Assembly (NCBI GenBank): GCA_028583685.1
Contig: JAMXIF010000042.1
Location: 20,263,044-20,327,043, forward strand
From: Petaurus breviceps papuanus
Lineage: Eukaryota; Chordata; Mammalia; Diprotodontia; Petauridae
DNA: 64,000 nt
Reading direction: 5' to 3'
Position 1 is the stretch's first letter, and the number at the start of each line of letters is the position of its first letter. The notes below the pieces were generated by a model, which saw only the letters and a list, made by a program, of their open reading frames with translations, made no database searches and was not told the DNA's origin. A program made the translations under genes and the position numbers. Below, one piece after another: positions 32,083-43,339 of this stretch.

Positions 32083-33330
32083 GAGTGAGTTAAAGTATAC
32101 TGATGTGACAATGTATCCACTTAAGAAAATCCTTTATCCCCTAGATCTTGCCTATGCCTTTCATTTTATAAGAAAGTCTGATTCAAGTATTAGAATTGCA
32201 CCCCTTTCATCAACTAGATTGGGAGTGTCTATGTATGCAGACATCAGTCATTGCCAGTTGATTTTAATTAAATTTAATTAAATTGGAATAATACCAAATA
32301 ACTCATTCCATGGGTTTCCAGCAGTTAGTTTTATGTACTAATAGTTCAGATCTCTGATGGGCTCTATATAGATATTCCCACTACTCCAGCAGGTAACAAA
32401 CCATCCATGCTTTTTCACTGATTCTTGATTCTAAATGAGATTCTTGCCAGTGTATTTCATTTAAAGCCTTTATAGAAGATAAACCCAGTACACTGAAGGC
32501 CTTTTCTTCTGCTTCCTCTAACAATTCAAGGCACCAGTCAGTCACTTTGAACTATTCATCTATTATCCACCATATTTATACATAACTTATCCTACCTTTA
32601 GAGGCAAATTCATCCTTGATGATATCTTTTATACCACTTCTCATAAAAAAGCTTTCATTGATGATATTCTGCAATCTATTTACAAGCAGACTATAGTTTT
32701 GTATTAGCCTTTAGATTGTCTGATTTAATTATTATGAGATTTAGGGGTCTTATCATTTGTATATGTTTAATCAAAATTATAAATGACTTCAGCCTTAATG
32801 GGTTTACTGCCTTAGGAATATTTTGCATTTTATATACAATGCTTTAACCAAGGGAAATAATATCTGGAATTTTAGGCATTGTGAGTTAAGTAGATTAAGT
32901 ATATTTTGGCACAACAACTTTCCAATTGTCCCTAAATTACTACTAGCAATCCAAATTAGGGGAAAATCTGTTGTTTTGTAAAGACAAAAAAAATGAAAAC
33001 AACAACAAATAACCCAAAGACATTGAAAGTTTAACAAAAAAGGCATCACTTCCTTGTTGCTTTGTCCAAGAAGGTTTTGATAATTGTTGCCCTTGCCAAA
33101 GTTCATCAAAAGCCTTTTGACCTTTGGAAAATAGTAGTAGCATGTCAGTTATCACACATTCGTCGTAATATGCCTTTAGTTTTCAAATCTGTTGCTCTTC
33201 AGATTTCCTAATGCCTCGCAGAGGTCCTGCTTTCTAGGCTTCCAAATACGGTACCTTTTGTTGATGTTTCCTGATGGATTCTGCTAGCATTTGGATGGTG
33301 GGTGGAGGCAGAAATGTCAGAAATCATTTC
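32083..33330. other. unassigned DNA
   Basis: A 101-codon frame at 32804-33109 (minus) is without recognisable motifs. No repeat recognised apart from short AT-rich tracts. Confidence 0.35.
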
Positions 33331-33334
33331 TGTA

Positions 33335-34142
33335 GTAGATGGTACTTGAACTGAGTCATAAAGGAAATAAGCATAGTAAGTAGAGATAAGGGAGGAGTTT
33401 TTTTCTAGCAATGGAAGACAAGCAGCTCAAAAGCATGAAGATGGGAGATAGAGTGTACTTTGTAATGAATGAGAAGTCCAGATTGATTGGACTGTGATGC
33501 GTCTGAAGAGAATTATGTAGTAAGGTTTGAGTGGCAAGCTGGGGCAGGTTGTGAAGGATTTTAAAGGCTAAACAGAGAAGCTGATATTTGCTATCCCTGG
33601 ATGTTATAATTACTGCTAGAGGTAAGAGAAAGTCCCTGGAGTTTACTGAGTAAGAGTGTGACTGGTGCTTCAGGAAAATCATTGTGTCAGCTCTGTGGAG
33701 AATAAATTACATTAAGAAGATTTTGAGGCAAGGAGACCAATTAAAAGATTGTTGAAATTGTCTAAAAGAAAGGTAATGAGGGATTGGACTAGGATGGTGA
33801 CTATGTGAATAGGGAAAAAGGGGGGATGGATATAGGAGATGTATGGATAGAAATCCTAAGATTTAGCAATTATACATATTTGCTGAGGGAGAATGAAAAA
33901 TGAGAGGTGACACCAGGGTTATGAATCTGAATGAGTGTAAGAAAGAGGTGCCCTTAGTGGTAATATGAAAGTTTGGAAGAGGAGTGGGTTTGAAGGGAAA
34001 GATAAGATCTATTTTGTGTATGTGGATTTTGTGATACCTATGGTACATACAGTGTGAAATATCTGGTAAGTAGTTGGCAATATGGTATTGGAGTTCACAA
34101 GAGAACCTAGTGTTGGCTACACATATCTGGGAGTCATCCATT
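33335..34142 (-). mobile_element. L2-type LINE, RT domain
   Basis: The minus strand opens (34141) with MDDSQICVANTRFSCELQYH, then IANYLPDISHCMYHRYHK: the L2 (A)DDSQI motif followed by the ELQSxIxNxLxDIS segment. Lower coordinates give the C-terminal RT blocks in antisense ('aagctggggcaggttgtgaa' near 33537, 'aggattttaaaggctaaaca' near 33556). About 0.8 kb, with its 3' UTR missing. Confidence 0.82.
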
Positions 34143-34164
34143 ATTGACGCTGCTTCTCTCTAGT

Positions 34165-34275
34165 AGAATGCAACTTCTTGAGAGTAAAGATTATCTTTAA
34201 TTTTGTCTTTGTATTTCCAATGCCTAGCGCAATCCTTTGCATATAGTGGGAATTTAATAATTGTTTATTGTGCTG
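34165..34275 (+). mobile_element. L2-type LINE, 3' end fragment
   Basis: 'ttgagagtaaagattatctt', TTTGTATTTCCAATGCCTAG, 'atagtgggaatttaataatt', GTTTATTG: sense L2 terminus. Confidence 0.75.
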
Positions 34276-34480
34276 GTTTGGGTCACACTCAGCTGGATTT
34301 GTTTCACTATCTTCTTTCTGGCATTTGGATGTTAGAACTTACTGCTTGACTTTTACAGTTTGCCTACCTTAAATGATTAATTTCATAGAAACACAGATTG
34401 CTCAAGTCTTGATGGAAGGACTGTGTTAATGTTAACCTTATTAGATCAAACGTGTATTTCTGTGGTCTTTGGTAGATAAT

Positions 34481-34618
34481 TTGTTGTTATTCAGTTGTGT
34501 TTGACTCTTCATAACCACATTGGCCATACAGCTAGTAGGTTTCTGAGCCTGAATTTGAATGCACAAAGATGAATCCTCCAGACTCCAGTCCCAGTGCTCT
34601 GTCCATGGAACCATCTAG
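34481..34618 (-). mobile_element. tRNA-RTE SINE, internally deleted
   Basis: Plus strand: 'ttgttgttattcagttgtgt', TTGACTCTTCATAACCACAT (antisense BovB/RTE-like tail), then 'acagctagtaggtttctgag' and 'ctgtccatggaaccatctag' (antisense tRNA-like head). The middle, seen in the copies at 61.3 and 54 kb, is missing. Confidence 0.7.
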
Positions 34619-34754
34619 CATTCTTCTTTTGTAGATAAAACTTTAACCCTAAGAGAGACTATTCTGACAAAGTTTTATGATTCCATAATGACTGGAATTG
34701 CACAAATTTTGGTGAGCTGGTATGAGGGTGATTTTAGCCCTTTTAAAACTCCTC

Positions 34755-34895
34755 CAAATTAATCAACAAGCTTTTACCATCCGTCAGGCACTATTCCAGG
34801 TGCATGGTATACAATATGAAAGAATCTTGTTCTGTAAGAGTTTGCATTTAAGAGGGAGAGACATGTCAGTAGATAAGTGCATACAAAAGAAATAT
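34755..34895 (-). mobile_element. L2-type LINE, 3' end fragment
   Basis: 'ttaatcaacaagcttttacc', 'tcaggcactattccaggtgc', 'ttgttctgtaagagtttgca': antisense L2 end. Confidence 0.65.
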
Positions 34896-34979
34896 ATCAC
34901 CTCATAAATCACATGGAACTTAAACTACATCTATGAGGATGTTTTCAGGACTGCTTTGATATTTGACTTTGGAAAGCAT

Positions 34980-35186
34980 GAATGTATATATGTATATAAT
35001 GTATATACAATGGAAAATATATATCATAGTATATATTTATAAAATATATAATTGGAAATTATATAATTGGAAAGCATGAATGCATATATGTATACACATG
35101 CAATGTATAGATACATGTATGTGTGCATACATACAATGTGTATATATACACATATGTGTATGTATATACATGCACACATACATTTC
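34980..35186. repeat. TATG/TATACA-rich microsatellite with an embedded duplication
   Basis: Low-complexity TA/TG/CA units. The words GGAAAGCATGAATG and ATATATGTATA occur near 34972 and again near 35071, about 100 bp apart, so the start of the tract has been duplicated. Confidence 0.85.
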
Positions 35187-35319
35187 CCCTCCCCATGCCC
35201 ATGCCTATATTGTCCTTTCCTCCTTCTATGTCTTTACTGGTAGCATCATGGAGTATGGTTGAGACCATTGAAGAAGGGAAACGTTAGGTTGCTGTTGATA
35301 ATCACTAATCATAAGACAT

Positions 35320-35410
35320 ATTTTAGGATCATGGGCTTGGAGCTGAAATGGACCTTAGACACCATCTAGGTCAACACCTTCATTTTACAAATGAAGAAAC
35401 TAAAAAGGAT
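35320..35410 (-). mobile_element. MIR fragment
   Basis: 'ttaggatcatgggcttggag', 'gaccttagacaccatctagg', TTCATTTTACAAATGAAGAA: antisense MIR, truncated. Confidence 0.65.
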
Positions 35411-36415
35411 AGCAATGCCCAACTGTTTCTTGGGAAGCTGGCACCCATGCTTTACTTACTTCCCTAGAATAGTGCTTTGTTTTGGGGCCTGGAAGTCATA
35501 GCAAAGAAGGTCAGCATTATGTTCCTCATTAGTGAGTCTATGGATTCTCATGACACCAGATAACAAGTCCCTCATTAGTGGTATAGGGCACCAGTCATAT
35601 TAAAACCTAAAATTCTTCATAATCTGTACAAGCTAGGCTTTTTTATTGAGAGAAATAGTTCCTAAATTATTTAGGCTAAATATTTTTGGTACTGATATTC
35701 TAAACATAATATCTTCTGATTTCCCGTGAGATTAAAATCTGGGTTATATTGTGTTATCTTGGTGGGAAGTAATCCTTGGATATGTTTATAGAAGTTGTTG
35801 TGAAATTTGATTTACTTAAGTCACTTTAAATAGTGAAAACAAACCCACTGGTAAAAAAAAAACATAGGAGTTTGAGAGAAGGTAATTCATTACCTTTTCC
35901 CTGGAGTGCTTAAGGAGGAGGACAGATAGTTGTGGACTAGTGGAGATGAATTATGGCCACAAATAGTCCTTGTGTGATTTTATAGTAGCAGTGAAATGGA
36001 AAAAGAAGTTTAGTAGAGTTTGGAACATAATGTTTTCATTTTTCTCAAGATTTTCTTTGCAGATTGCTTCTCATTGTGCTGGATACAAGCAATGCCTTGT
36101 GTGTTCTGCTCTGAAACAGGAGAGATTACAGAAAACACATTTTTTGTACATTTTTCAAAATAATTTTTAGTTCATAATTTTTAGAGATGACTATTGTTAA
36201 CCACAATATCTGTATATAATGTTTGGAGTAGGAGTTCCCCCTTCCTACACCAATTTTCCTCTCCTCCTTCCTTGCTTTGCTTCTCCCTCCAGTATTTATT
36301 TATCACCTGCCTAGCACACTCCCACCCTACATAACCAAGTGAGAAGAACCCAGAAAGTTCTGCTTCTTCACTTGGCTTGGAGTTGTGGACTACCTTGGGA
36401 AGTTTACTCTTTGTT
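35411..36415. other. unassigned DNA
   Basis: No gene or recognised repeat. Confidence 0.35.
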
Positions 36416-36429
36416 GAAAGTGGTAGGGA

Positions 36430-36600
36430 GGGGCTGCCAGGTAGCACAGCGAGTAAGAGCACCGGCTCCAGTGTCGGGATGACCTGGAGATCAAATCCCA
36501 GGCTCAGATACTCAGCACCACACCCAGAAACAACTGGCCATGTAACCTTGAGCAAGTTACTTAACCCCGATTGCTTAAAAAAAAGAAAGAAAGAAAGAAA
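36430..36600 (+). mobile_element. tRNA-derived SINE (dimer-type family), solitary, with (GAAA)n tail
   Basis: GGGGCTGCCAGGTAGCACAG, then 'gtgtcgggatgacctggaga', 'cagcaccacacccagaaaca', 'accccgattgcttaaaaaaa' and a GAAA tail. The flanks GAAAGTGGTAGGGA (36416-36429 and 36601-36614) are identical: a perfect 14-bp target duplication, so the insertion is fairly young. The head (GGTAGCACAG) is like the dimer's first arm, the centre (CACCACACCCAGAAACAACT) like its second. The minus-strand open frame of 172 codons here (36181-36699) reads this SINE antisense and is not a gene. Confidence 0.96.
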
Positions 36601-36654
36601 GAAAGTGGTAGGGAACCACAGACTATTTAGAACTGATAGTGACTTTAAAGATGA

Positions 36655-36790
36655 ATCACTCAACAAACATTTATTAAATACCAGTTTGCTATGTGCCATT
36701 ATTTATTAGAAACTAGTACCTATCCTCAAAGAGGTTTTCTTCAATGAAGAAAAATAACAAGGACAAATAGATAAGCAATCTACATGTTGC
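36655..36790 (-). mobile_element. L2-type LINE, 3' end fragment
   Basis: 'cactcaacaaacatttatta', 'gctatgtgccattatttatt', 'ctatcctcaaagaggttttc': antisense L2 terminus. Confidence 0.7.
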
Positions 36791-36809
36791 ATGGATACAA
36801 CACTTAATA

Positions 36810-36930
36810 TCCCTTATTTCTCCTATCTCTGCATTGAGTCAACTATCCCAGGGCTTAGAGCAATGACTGGCACACAGAAAGCACTTAAATACTTTTTTAC
36901 TGATTGTTTCTATTGATTGATATTTTATTG
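36810..36930 (+). mobile_element. L2-type LINE, 3' end fragment
   Basis: 'atcccagggcttagagcaat', GACTGGCACACAGAAAGCAC, TTAAATACTTTTTTACTGAT: sense L2 terminus, facing the previous copy. Confidence 0.75.
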
Positions 36931-36939
36931 ATTGATTAC

Positions 36940-38050
36940 ATAGCAGATTGGGGAGACTGGTTCCCAAATTGTGTGGCCAAATTGATACATCTTACTTTCC
37001 CAAGGTGCTAGAGAAAATCCTGGTGAGGGAATATACTTACTAGACTGTATAATGCAATTCCTAAGCCTCATTTGATTTACTTTCCATTTAACAAATCAGT
37101 CAGAAGAAATGTGTTAATTCTTTGAAACATTCACTAAATAGAAGGTAGCTGAAGATGAAGATGAAGAATGTGATGGAGAAAATAACCTTCTGCCTATAAA
37201 CTGGAGGCAAACCTTCCCACTGAGTACATTGTGTTCTTGAGGAAAATGGGCATGGATTTATAGAGCAGAGAAATTTAGGGAATCCATATATGCCTGGAAA
37301 AATGCACAATCTGGATTGTAGAGCTTGTCGCCCTTTGTCTCAGGAATTATTTGCCCATCAACTCTCTGATAGTTTGGGTGGTTTCTCCACTGATTGCTGT
37401 ATTTGGGACTTTACTAGGTCCCTGAGCTACTGTTATTATCTTTCAGAAAAGAGCAAATAACCTAAGCCAAGGATCGACAGAGCTTTTCCAGGTCTCCTCT
37501 CTTGGCTGTGCTCTTAGGGGTTTCCACTTCCCCAGCAGCAGCAGGTTAGCAGTGCAGGGAAAATCTAAAACAAAAGCCCACCTTCTTCCTATCAGCTCTT
37601 CAAAAAAAAGTAATAGCGCAAATTCTGAGATCTCTTCCCATCCCTGACCAGAAATATTTCTCCTGAGCTCAGCTCTCAGCCTAGAGCTATTCTGTGAGAA
37701 GCTTAGCTCAGTTCTGCCCTAATAATACAAAGCAGGATCTCTTGAGTGATATGACAGAACTCCATCTCATGGTGATAAACCAAAATACACATCAGCTATC
37801 TATACCATAGCAAGGCAAAATAAAATTGTGTGTGTGTGTGTGTCCTATAGTAATCACATGGATCTAAAGACCAGAGTTTCCCAGCTATCAACAACAAAGT
37901 CCTAATGTTATTCATATATAAATAAGATGTTGGGAAAGAGGATACATTCAACATCTATGACTTGAGTATCTTTATTCCATGGGTCTGGTTTTTTTTTTGG
38001 TGTTTCTGCTCCTTTCCCTCAGCAAAACTATACATATCTAAAGAACCTTT
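36940..38050. other. unassigned, includes a GC-richer unidentified block
   Basis: About 37420-37800 is less AT-rich than its surroundings, with 'cccagcagcagcaggttagc' near 37532 and several CTCAG/AGCTC words. It might be an old LTR or an unknown repeat, but I cannot place it. A short TG repeat lies at 37826-37843. Confidence 0.3.
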
Positions 38051-38054
38051 CTTA

Positions 38055-38215
38055 TACAAAATAATTTGAAACCCACTCCCTCATTTCATAGATGAGGAAA
38101 TTATTAGGTTCAGAGAAATTGACTCTTTGGGAAGTAAGCCTTGCCCAAGGTCATATACCCAGTTAGTAGAATTGAAATTAAAACCTGCTTTTATTGCAGT
38201 CCTTTTCATAATTGC
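38055..38215 (-). mobile_element. MIR-type SINE
   Basis: TTTCATAGATGAGGAAATTA, 'gccttgcccaaggtcatata' and 'ttaaaacctgcttttattgc' in antisense MIR order. Confidence 0.7.
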
Positions 38216-38227
38216 TAAGGCTTAGTC

Positions 38228-38335
38228 AAGAAGAATTTACTCACTATTTACTATGTGTCAGGGTCTGTACTAAGCACTGATCATGTAAAGAAAAGCAAAA
38301 AATAGTGTCTGTCATCTTAGAGGGACTAAGGGTTG
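38228..38335 (-). mobile_element. L2-type LINE, 3' end fragment
   Basis: 'gaagaatttactcactattt', 'tatgtgtcagggtctgtact', AAGCACTGATCATGTAAAGA: antisense L2 terminus. Confidence 0.75.
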
Positions 38336-38339
38336 TTGA

Positions 38340-39912
38340 TGGACTTTGTTGAGCATTTATAATTGCCTCCTATTGTTTCCAGTATTTTATCAGAGATTGG
38401 ACCATTATTTATTAGAAATCTATATCTGTATGGCAATTTTCTTTCTATTTAACAATACAAACATTTTATATCTTACATTTGTTTACATTTATTGGCATGC
38501 AGATGCTAGTTCTTGGAAACCTTGTAGATCAAAGTATTAGACAAAGACTTCCTGGGTAATTAGAACTGGAAAAAGTAGAAAGAGGGTGGAAATAGGACTA
38601 GATTCAAAAGAATCCATTTTGGTTCAGAAATCCCTTATCCACTGAACCAGTTATCAGAGCAATGAAAACTGCCATTAAAAACAATAGGAAACAACTTTGA
38701 AAGCAACTGACCATTCACCGCAGCTAAGCACAAGAGGTTAATGTCTTTTGTGAGGTGGAGAAGATAATATCTTCTCTCTGGCACTCTCTTGAATGTTCTG
38801 TGGGCAATGGAACTCATGCCTGGCTACCCCTGGAGAATTGCCTCAATGACATCTCAGCCACTCCCTTTGCTATGTGGTGCTGAAGGATGTGGGTGTACAC
38901 ATTTGAATCACAGCCATGAGAGCCTCATTTTCTTGTATCTATAACTCTTCCCAACATTTTCATGGTGACTGGACACTACAGAAATAGAACTTCAGTCCCT
39001 TAATATTCAGAGGACATACTGCCACTTCTTCCTGCTATTCAGTATTACCTCAATGAAAAATGATTTTTCATACCTCCCTACAGTTATTCCTGAAGAACCA
39101 GTCAGCATGCTTTCACTGAGAGAAAGCTGTGGATGCTTTAGTTGTGTTAAGGGCAGGGAGAGAAATTAATTTGGTAATCACTATGGATGAAATTTTCATC
39201 TTCAGATGTGTTTTTAAAAAATCTCCCACTGGCAGTGAACTTTTTGTGTTCTGTTCCTCTTATGACCAACAACATTAAAGCCATCCTCTTCCTTACATCA
39301 TTCTTGAAAGAGTACCTCAAAATAAGAATGTAGTCCAATGAAAGCAATGAATAAGTATACTAAATGAAATGATTAAAATCAAATGTTAGAAATAGAAATG
39401 TCAGACAACTTAACACACCTTATTATAAGTTTGTGACTTACTTGATATTACACCCTTCTGCAACCTCAGCCATGGAAATAATTGGTAGGCCCTGGAACCA
39501 AGCATGTAAACCTCTAGAAGTATGCAAGAGAAGAGCAATCTCTTCTTTTTCAACTTCCTTTGGGATCTGTGCTTCTGGATGACTTGAGTGGCAGATGTCT
39601 GTGCACTATTCAAGCATATATTATTGTTAGTAATATATAGAACAGAAGGAGCAAGACAAAGTCCACATAACTTAGCAGAGTTCACAGAAGTTTTGAATGC
39701 TAGCTGATTGTTAGTGGAACATGGTTGCAATATGAGAAGGATGATCTGGTTTTGTATAAGAAGGTATTTAGAAAATTCCTGGAATATAAATATAGTTAGA
39801 TTAATTTTCCAAAGCAGATAATTTATGCCAAATCCAGAGGGCATGAGGCTACTAAACTCTGTGTATCACTTACTCTACTAATATTCTGTTCCTTACACCA
39901 AACTCCTTGGGT
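38340..39912. other. unassigned DNA with a 144-codon open frame
   Basis: The minus strand has a 144-codon frame at 39844-39410 starting MPSGFGINYLLWKIN. It is the longest frame outside recognised repeats, but shows no domain I know, no biased composition and no clear promoter or splice context. In AT-rich DNA of this size it may be chance. Otherwise no features. Confidence 0.3.
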
Positions 39913-39923
39913 CACATTGACCC

Positions 39924-40080
39924 TTTTTTTTTTTAAAGCAATTGGGGTTAAGTAACTTGCCCAAGGTTACAAGGCCAGTTCTTTTTTGTGTGCGTGTTAA
40001 GTATCTGAGGCCAGAACCGATCCCGGGTCCTCCTGATTCCAGGGCCAGCACTTTGACTCACTGTGCCACCTAGCCACCCC
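39924..40080 (-). mobile_element. tRNA-derived SINE (CAATTGGGG-tail family)
   Basis: Minus strand: GGGGGTGGCTAGGTGGCACA head, 'caggaggacccgggatcggt' and an 'aaccccaattgctttaaaaa' tail. CACATTGACCC (39913-39923) and CACACTGACCC (40081-40091) make an 11-bp duplication with one mismatch. Its centre (GAACCGATC) is close to the SINE at 2535-2683, so these two form a sub-group. Confidence 0.92.
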
Positions 40081-40159
40081 CACACTGACCCATTAAGTCA
40101 TAGAGTTGTATTAGAAATGTATAGTGCCCCAAGTATTCCAAAGTAGATAACAGGAAAAT

Positions 40160-40330
40160 AGGCTTATAGATCCAGGACTAAAAGGACTTTAGAAATCAGG
40201 TAGTCCAAATTCCTTATCTTACAGATGAGGAAATTTAGGCCTAGAGAGGTTAAGCTACTTGCCCAGGATCACACAAATTTACCAATGGTAGAGTCTGACT
40301 TTAAACTTGTGTCCTAGGCATTTAATTTGA
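40160..40330 (-). mobile_element. MIR-type SINE
   Basis: TTATCTTACAGATGAGGAAA, 'ggcctagagaggttaagcta', 'cttgcccaggatcacacaaa': clear antisense MIR. Confidence 0.85.
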
Positions 40331-41025
40331 ATTAATCTGGTAATAAGACTTTGATCTTCAGCCTTAAGCATCAGTTCATTAAATTAACTATAATTTTTTT
40401 ATTAGTTTTACATCCCTTGGTTGCACTGTTGTTGATTCCTTAAAATGCTGTATAATTTAATACATTAATTGAGAAAGAAATATATTCTTACACCTCCAAA
40501 GACAGCATGATGTCAGTATTTTTTGTCCTTAGATTCAATCTAGATTTATTATGCTATTTTGCTTTTAAATGATACCTTTGGTTGAAAAAAAAAGATGATA
40601 TAAATGAATTGTGAAGTCTTTCTGCCATTACAAATAAAAATGTTAGTCAAAATGGGGGAGCAATGCTGCTTTTAAGTGAAGTAGAAGAAGTATAAAATGA
40701 ATACTTTATTTTTTAATCATGGAACAGATTTATATATTTGTAACTAAACCTCGAGTCCCAGAAGTTGTTTGAAATACATTGTTTCTGTCGTATATCCATT
40801 GTAAGAAGAGAGCCTGCCACCTTGTTCTGATTTTGATTAAGAAGTATATATATTTTGAATAGCAAAAGGAGAAATAAAGAAGCAAGCTTGGGAGGGGAAG
40901 GAGTGGGTTATAACAGAAAGGGAATTTCTCCATTATTCTAGAGGCTTTCAGAAAGGTTGCTAGATTTAAGAAGAATGTTCTTACTATTCCTCACACATTG
41001 CAAAACTTGCCTCATTTGTATATAG
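40331..41025. other. unassigned DNA
   Basis: No gene or recognised repeat. Confidence 0.35.
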
Positions 41026-41029
41026 TTTC

Positions 41030-41290
41030 TTCTAAGACACTTCAAATTCCACCTGTTGCTTAAGACTTTTCCTGTTTCTTCCCCTCCCTCCATGCTGTTA
41101 ATGCCTCTTACCCTTCCTGGCAAAATTACCTTTTGACTGTTTTTAGATAGTGATACATGTGCTGGTTGTTCCCCATCTAGAATATGAGCTTCTTGAGGAT
41201 GGAATTATTGCATTTTTTAAAACTATGCCCAGTGGCTCTTACCATGCCTTTTCCCTAGCAGGTAGTGAACCAATTTTGTGGATTGATCGG
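41030..41290 (+). mobile_element. L2-type LINE, 3' UTR
   Basis: 'cttctaagacacttcaaatt', 'ccacctgttgcttaagactt', 'ctgttaatgcctcttaccct', 'atctagaatatgagcttctt', GAGGATGGAATTATTGC: sense L2 3' region. Confidence 0.7.
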
Positions 41291-41379
41291 GGATAAAATA
41301 TTATGGTTAAGGTCCACATAGAGATAAGTATTTAGGGCTTACTAGACAGTGAAGTTAATGATTTTTAAAACACATACAT

Positions 41380-41730
41380 GTGTTTGACTTTTAAACAGAA
41401 AGTTCAGAAAATCAAACAATTACATATATTAGCCCTCAAAATGGGGACAAGTGGATTTGTGGGGACCAGATCAACATCCCAAGATGTGGGGACCAGAGAG
41501 AGGACTGAGAGAGATGTGAAAGGATGTGAGAATAGGCCACTCTCTGAGAATACCTGGAAGTTGGTATTACTGGGAGGGTTGAGTAGCTCCAGTCAAGTGA
41601 CTACTCTGTGATCCAACTATACACAAATACTACAGATCTCAGCAAGGAAGGAGGGTCTGGATCAACCTGGCTGCCTGCCAGCAATCAAGAAGACACAAAT
41701 CCTGGGGAGCTAGGCAGAGTGGTAACTCTA
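41380..41730. other. unidentified complex sequence upstream of the duplicated 156 bp
   Basis: GA-rich, more complex than its flanks ('caagatgtggggaccagaga', 'tggatcaacctggctgcctg', 'cctggggagctaggcagagt'). It runs into the duplicated segment without a visible break, so both may belong to one unrecognised element, an LTR-like fossil or an exon of a noncoding transcript. Undecided. Confidence 0.3.
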
Positions 41731-41886
41731 AAGGTGGGCAGCTATTCAAAAACTAGAGAAAGGGTGGAGAATCGATAGTGGATGCCAACAGTGAGGATGC
41801 TGAGACTGCTACAGACAAGGAAACAGGGACCAGGCCTATTTCCATGTTGATACTACATTTTGAGCTCAGTGAGAGGATTAATTCAA
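41731..41886 (+). repeat. 156-bp segment duplicated in inverted orientation (copy A)
   Basis: AAGGTGGGCAGCTATTCAAA at the start and 'gagaggattaattcaa' at the end. It aligns without gaps to the reverse complement of 43527-43682, with 6 mismatches in 156 positions (96%). Copy A continues on the left into similar-looking DNA, while copy B has sharp ends, which suggests A is the source or the fuller copy. Confidence 0.95.
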
Positions 41887-43335
41887 GCATTATTTAATTA
41901 ACGTGTTGAATTCACTAACTATGAATTCATGTGTTGTTTTAAATTTCAATCTTTTGACACCGATTGTCAGTTCTTGAGTATATACCTTCTTTCCACATGA
42001 AATGGGCTAACCTATTCGCAAACAGGACTCTTTCCCCATAATAGTATTGTTCCAGATAATTGAATTCCAGGGAACAGGATGTTGCAAAAACACTCAGGAT
42101 TCAAACCCTCAGTGGACATGTTCTTTAATCTTGTATATTGTGTGATTGAATAGTCAGTAACTTTTTTCTTTGAACTTTTGCTTCCTCATTATAATTAAAA
42201 ATGCATTAGAACTCTGAAAAATCTCCATCTATTGTCAGGCACTTCAAAGTCAAATTCTTTTTGCTAACATTAGGCAATCTACTTTAAATCCATTTTAAAT
42301 TTAAATGCTTCTTTTCATACACTATTTTATTCTGTTCTTACAACCAAATGAATGTTTGACTTCAAAATGAAATAATTCCATTAAAGCATGTATTTTCTCA
42401 ACACTTACAGGTAGAGAAAGACAGTTTTTCCTACTCCTGTTCTTTTATGGTTGTTCTCCTTATTCTTTTAGAACATCTGGACTCCAGAGGGCTTCTTCTA
42501 CATAGCATTTCAGTCTCTCTGACTTCCTCCATTTCTATGTAAATCACCAATTCTTTTTCCTTGGTAGGGTGATCATTTGCTGCGTCTTAAATTTGTATGT
42601 AGTTTAGCATCCATTGATTAAACTTATTTTTATATTTTACGATTAGAAAATTCAATAAGTATTTGTTAAATTGAAGGAAAACTTCTTTTCTAGTGCCAGT
42701 TGCTGAGAAAATGGCTTAGCCATTAAATTAGCATTTACTCTAATGAAAGTCAGACCTGTGTAATTACTCCAGGATAATTACCCTCATCTGAAAATTTGCT
42801 ACATTTCCTTTTTTAACATCAAATGATCCAAATTCTTCTTCTGCTGTGAGTTAGATAATGCTTCCCTCCTCGTGTAGAATAGATGCATCAAGTTTCTAAG
42901 ACAAAATGCTTTCTACAGTAACACAATTGATTTAACATCTATTGTGGCTGCTGTGTAGTGAGGTACAATAGAGAAAACTTGATGCCATTACACATTGTGC
43001 ATATTTTAACCCCTACTATGTAATGATTCTATTACTCCCCCACCACAGTGGATTTCTACTGCTGCTAAATTGCAAAAGTTTTAATAGGAAGAAAAAAAAA
43101 TTTTTTTACTTCATGTGATACTCTTTGACCATAGTAACTATTTAATATGCATTAAAAAACTGTATAATGGAATACCAAAATTCATGAGAGTCATTTTTTG
43201 TTTTAATTAATTCCTTTAGATCTGACAAAGATGAGATTTTCTACATAGTGCTGGGCAAAAGATATTCGTAGCTAATCCCTAGAATCAAATAACCTTATCC
43301 TGTGGTTGAATGGTCTGGAATCAAATTAATTTCCC
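41887..43335. other. non-repeat DNA with a candidate conserved noncoding block
   Basis: No repeat or coding frame. From about 42690 to 43080 there are many homeodomain/POU-type cores: TTAAATTAGCATTTACT near 42724, GTAATTACTCC and GGATAATTACC near 42759-42783. This composition is typical of vertebrate developmental noncoding elements, but no conservation can be shown from one sequence. Confidence 0.3.
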
Positions 43336-43339
43336 CACT

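Noticed and set aside
36181-36699. 172-codon minus-strand frame
   Set aside because: Its middle part (LSNLLKVTWPVVSGCGAEYL) is the antisense reading of the SINE at 36430-36600; the same peptide appears at other SINE copies.
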